This document shows, piece by piece, positions 61,666 to 64,000 of a stretch of DNA of 64,000 nt. The notes under the pieces were generated by a model, which did no database searches, had not been told where the DNA came from, and saw nothing but the letters and a program-made list of their open reading frames with translations. Positions within the stretch are counted from its first letter, which is position 1. Each line of letters begins with the position of its first letter. The DNA is from Dinoroseobacter shibae DFL 12 = DSM 16493 (GTDB lineage Bacteria > Pseudomonadota > Alphaproteobacteria > Rhodobacterales > Rhodobacteraceae). Position numbers and translations under genes: made by a program. The DNA lies in NCBI RefSeq assembly GCF_000018145.1, contig NC_009955.1, positions 124,001 to 188,000 on the forward strand, in the 5' to 3' direction.

Positions 61666-62397
61666 ATGCGTTTCAGACAAGCCTTCACGACGGTCGCGAT
61701 AGCTGCCTTGCTTCCGATACCGGCACTCGCGGACGAACTGTCAGAGTCCCGGGTCAAGGAACTTGTGCTCGAGGCAATCCGCGAGAACCCGGAGATTGTC
61801 ATGGAGGCCGTGGCGATCCTCGAACAAAGGCAGGCGCAAGCGCAGGAGCTCAGTCAGGCCCAAGTTCTGAATGACCAGCGCGATCTGATCGAGAACGATC
61901 CGAATGCGCCGGTTCTCGGCAACCTGGAAGGGGACGTCACTGTTGTGGAATTTTTCGACTACAACTGTCCCTATTGTCGGCGGGTCAAACCCGAGGTGCG
62001 GGCTTTGATCGAAGACGATCCCAACATTCGCCTCGTCTATCGTGAATGGCCCATTCTCGGAGACGGATCGGTGTTTGCCGCGAAAGCGGCCTTGGCAGCG
62101 CGCAAGCAGGACAAATACGAAGAGTTTCACTGGGCAATGATGGGGCTGGAAGGCCGCGCGGAAGAGGCCTCCGTGCTGCGCGTGGCCGAGGAGATCGGCC
62201 TGGATATCGCGCAGTTGCGCAAGGACATGGAGGCCCCCGAGGTCGAAGAGCACATTGCGACCTCCATGCAACTGACCCAAGCTCTGGGCTTTAACGGCAC
62301 GCCGTCTTTCGTGATCGGGGATGCGCTGGTCCCGGGCTTCGTCGAAAAGGCGCAGCTTGCCGACTTGGTCGAGGAAGCCCGCAAAGTCGAAGACTGA
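61666..62397 (+). CDS. DsbA-family thiol-disulfide oxidoreductase
   Basis: A 243-residue periplasmic protein with a signal peptide and the thioredoxin-fold active site FFDYNCPYCRRVK near residue 100, and a cis-Pro loop NGTPSFVIGD. The N-terminal helical extension before the thioredoxin domain resembles ScsC/DsbG-like proteins that partner ScsB. It would form or isomerise disulfides, possibly under copper stress. Confidence 0.9.
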   Translation: MRFRQAFTTVAIAALLPIPALADELSESRVKELVLEAIRENPEIVMEAVAILEQRQAQAQELSQAQVLNDQRDLIENDPNAPVLGNLEGDVTVVEFFDYNCPYCRRVKPEVRALIEDDPNIRLVYREWPILGDGSVFAAKAALAARKQDKYEEFHWAMMGLEGRAEEASVLRVAEEIGLDIAQLRKDMEAPEVEEHIATSMQLTQALGFNGTPSFVIGDALVPGFVEKAQLADLVEEARKVED

Positions 62398-62404
62398 AAT
62401 TCTG

Positions 62405-62434
62405 TGCCCGGACCACCCTTGGGTGGTCCAGGCA
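62405..62434. terminator. Hairpin between convergent DsbA-like and copZ genes
   Basis: GGACCACCC (62410-62418) and GGGTGGTCC (62421-62429) form a 9-bp stem with a 2-base loop, extended by TGCC/GGCA outside. No T-run follows. It sits between two convergent stops and probably serves both. Confidence 0.55.
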
Positions 62435-62439
62435 CTGCA

Positions 62440-62640
62440 TCAAGCGGCCGCAGGTTCCACGTTGTAGCCCGCATCCCGAATGATCGCTTGGACCTGATCG
62501 GCTGGTAACACGCTGTCGACATGCACCTGTCGGGCAGAAAGGTCACATTCTACGCCTGCATTCGGATCTGCGCTCTTCACCGCGCTTTCGATTGCTGCGG
62601 TGCAATGCCCACAGCTCATGTCCGGAACGCTGAACTTCAT
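62440..62640 (-). CDS. copZ: CopZ-like copper chaperone (heavy-metal-associated domain)
   Basis: A 66-residue HMA protein with the metal site MSCGHCTAAIESAV (CxxC). I start at the ATG at 62640, 8 bases after AAGGAG, rather than the GTG three codons upstream. It delivers Cu(I) to the divergent CopA. A MerR-type promoter lies upstream. Confidence 0.9.
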   Translation of the reverse strand: MKFSVPDMSCGHCTAAIESAVKSADPNAGVECDLSARQVHVDSVLPADQVQAIIRDAGYNVEPAAA

Positions 62641-62673
62641 CGGAACCACTCCTTGATCTGATTTCTATCGGTG

Positions 62674-62704
62674 ACATGGGGCTTCCCCCCCGCTGGAAGG
62701 TCAA
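62674..62704 (-). promoter_or_regulatory. MerR/CueR-type promoter of copZ
   Basis: TTGACC (62704-62699), then a 19-bp spacer containing TTCCAGC, seven G and AAG, then a weak -10. The arrangement matches the copA site on the other strand of the same intergenic region. Confidence 0.6.
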
Positions 62705-62732
62705 GTGAAGAAATTTATTTGGCGCCCTCCCA

Positions 62733-62763
62733 TTGACCCTCCAGTAACTGGAAGCCTCATATT
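62733..62763 (+). promoter_or_regulatory. MerR/CueR-type promoter of copA
   Basis: TTGACC (62733-62738), a 19-bp spacer holding the dyad CCTCC-AGTAACT-GGAAG, and a -10 CATATT (62758-62763), 30 bp before the copA ATG. The long spacer and central dyad are typical of copper-responsive CueR promoters. Confidence 0.75.
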
Positions 62764-62793
62764 CCACTTCGAATGGAAAAACAGGTGACACAT

Positions 62794-64000
62794 ATGCCCG
62801 AACCCAAACAGATCAGCCTGCCGATCGAAGGCATGTCATGCGCGTCCTGCGTTGGCAGGGTCGATCGCGCATTGAATGCAATCGACGGCGTAGAGGATGT
62901 GTCGGTGAACCTTGCCTCGGAAACTGCTCGCATGAGCGTGGACGCGCTCAAGCGCATTCCCGACATCATCGAATCCCTTCGCGAGCTGGGCTACCCCGCG
63001 CGGAAGGCCAGGGCCGAACTCACGATTGCAGCGATGTCCTGTGCCTCTTGCGTCGGGCGGGTCGATAAGGCGCTTGCCGCGGTGCCCGGGGTGGTCGAGG
63101 TGAACGTCAACCTCGCCTCAGAGACGGCGACGGTCGTTTACGTCGAAGGTCTTGTCACGACATCCGATCTGATCGAATCAAGCGGCGCGGCAGGGTATCC
63201 AGCAACCGTGGCAACGGCCCAGGCCGGTGACGACAGAGTTGCGCGCAAGGAGGAAGAGGCTCAGGCGCTTGCCAAACGGGTCACCTTTGCGGCCATCCTC
63301 GCCTTGCCGGTCTTCCTGATCGAAATGGGTGGCCACGTCATTCCGGCCGTTCATATGCTGATCGAGACCACGATTGGCCAGCAGACGAGTTGGCTTCTTC
63401 AGTTCGTGCTGACGACAATCGTTCTCTTCGGCCCGGGCCGGACGTTTTACACCAAGGGTTTCCCGGCCTTGTTCCGGGGTGCCCCCGACATGAACAGCCT
63501 CGTCGCGGTCGGCACCGGGGCGGCTTACCTTTATTCCGTGGTTGCGACATTCGTACCGTCGGTCCTGCCTGACACGCTGCGCACCGTCTATTTCGAGGCG
63601 GCAGCGGTCATCGTCGTTCTGATCCTTCTGGGGCGGTTTCTTGAAGCGCGCGCCAAGGGGAGAACGGGCGCGGCCATCCAGAAGCTATTAGGGCTTCAGG
63701 CGCGGACTGCACGCGTGATGCGGGACGGAGAAAGCGTCGAGATCGAGATCGATGCGCTGGTTCAGGGTGACATCGTCATCGTGCGCCCTGGTGAACGCAT
63801 CGCGGTCGATGGCGAGGTCATCGAGGGGACCAGCCGCGTCGACGAAAGCATGCTGACAGGCGAGCCGATCCCCGCTGAAAAAGGTGCCGGAGATACGGTG
63901 ACCGGCGGGACGGTCAACGGCGCCGGAAGCCTGCAGTTCCTCGCCACGCGGGTCGGCGCCGACACGACCCTGGCGCAGATTATTCGCATCGTCGAAGAGG
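62794..64000 (+). CDS. copA: Copper-exporting P1B-type ATPase CopA, 3'-truncated by window edge
   Basis: The first 402 codons are present and the frame is open to the end. Two N-terminal HMA domains are visible ([14 protein letters not shown] near residue 14 and [14 protein letters not shown] near 80), then the first membrane helices and the actuator domain with [10 protein letters not shown] (TGE motif) near 355. The CPC transport site and the ATP-binding domain lie beyond the window. It exports Cu(I) across the inner membrane. Start at 62794 follows the CueR-type promoter. Confidence 0.95.
   Translation, partial: MPEPKQISLPIEGMSCASCVGRVDRALNAIDGVEDVSVNLASETARMSVDALKRIPDIIESLRELGYPARKARAELTIAAMSCASCVGRVDKALAAVPGVVEVNVNLASETATVVYVEGLVTTSDLIESSGAAGYPATVATAQAGDDRVARKEEEAQALAKRVTFAAILALPVFLIEMGGHVIPAVHMLIETTIGQQTSWLLQFVLTTIVLFGPGRTFYTKGFPALFRGAPDMNSLVAVGTGAAYLYSVVATFVPSVLPDTLRTVYFEAAAVIVVLILLGRFLEARAKGRTGAAIQKLLGLQARTARVMRDGESVEIEIDALVQGDIVIVRPGERIAVDGEVIEGTSRVDESMLTGEPIPAEKGAGDTVTGGTVNGAGSLQFLATRVGADTTLAQIIRIVEE

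Overview
The window looks like part of a large extrachromosomal replicon (plasmid or chromid) of an alphaproteobacterium of the Rhodobacterales/Roseobacter type. The basis is high GC, a complete repABC replication and partition module with a 36-bp perfect palindrome upstream, and plasmid-type accessory genes (a large ParB-domain protein, ArdC antirestriction, DUF3768, DUF1403, several toxin-antitoxin pairs). No rRNA, tRNA or CRISPR array was seen.

Layout. (1) 1-11.85 kb: a catabolic operon, with an AraC-type regulator cut by the window edge, a three-subunit molybdenum hydroxylase, an acyl-CoA ligase, an enoyl-CoA hydratase-fold protein and a complete branched-chain-type ABC transporter. The gene set and order fit 2-furoate degradation (HmfABCDE) to 2-oxoglutarate, with substrate import. 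(2) 11.85-12.65 kb: decayed DNA with a broken glyoxalase-fold gene. (3) 12.65-29.2 kb: plasmid backbone on the minus strand (PrlF/YhaV toxin-antitoxin, conserved plasmid proteins, ParB-like protein, ArdC, repC, repB, repA). It is interrupted at 17.18-22.67 kb by a nested stack of insertion sequences: an IS110 element sits in a DUF3768 gene, an IS3 element sits in the IS110, and a second IS3 and a second IS110 both sit in the first IS3. (4) 29.2-37.5 kb: accessory genes (DUF4143 ATPase, serine recombinase, ParDE, tyrosine integrase, DUF1403-ScpB pair, WGR protein, Fic protein, orphan GspK-like protein). (5) 37.6-41.4 kb: an IS5 element carrying an IS110, a truncated Rieske gene, and an IS630 element that splits a secreted histidine-rich protein gene. 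(6) 41.8-64 kb: a copper/metal island.

The copper island contains a Crp/Fnr regulator; a DUF411, sterol-desaturase-like, CDF transporter, TVP38 and DUF6010 operon; a two-component system; a second cytochrome c heme-ligation set (ccmF, ccmG, ccmH, ccmI); an ScsB/DsbD-like thiol reductase; an L,D-transpeptidase; four c-type cytochromes, one with a methionine-rich insert; a Tat-exported multicopper oxidase; a DsbA-like protein; CopZ; and the start of CopA. At least three, perhaps five, promoter-like sites in this island share a TTGACC element with a 19-bp spacer and a CTTCC/GGAAG dyad, as MerR/CueR-type regulators use. Three TACA-N6-TACA direct repeats near the two-component genes and the L,D-transpeptidase look like response-regulator sites. 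I read the island as a copper-resistance system that both detoxifies copper and supplies spare envelope machinery (cytochrome c assembly, disulfide handling, cell-wall crosslinking) that copper damages. That combination, the nested mobile elements and the DUF1403-ScpB pair are the most interesting content.
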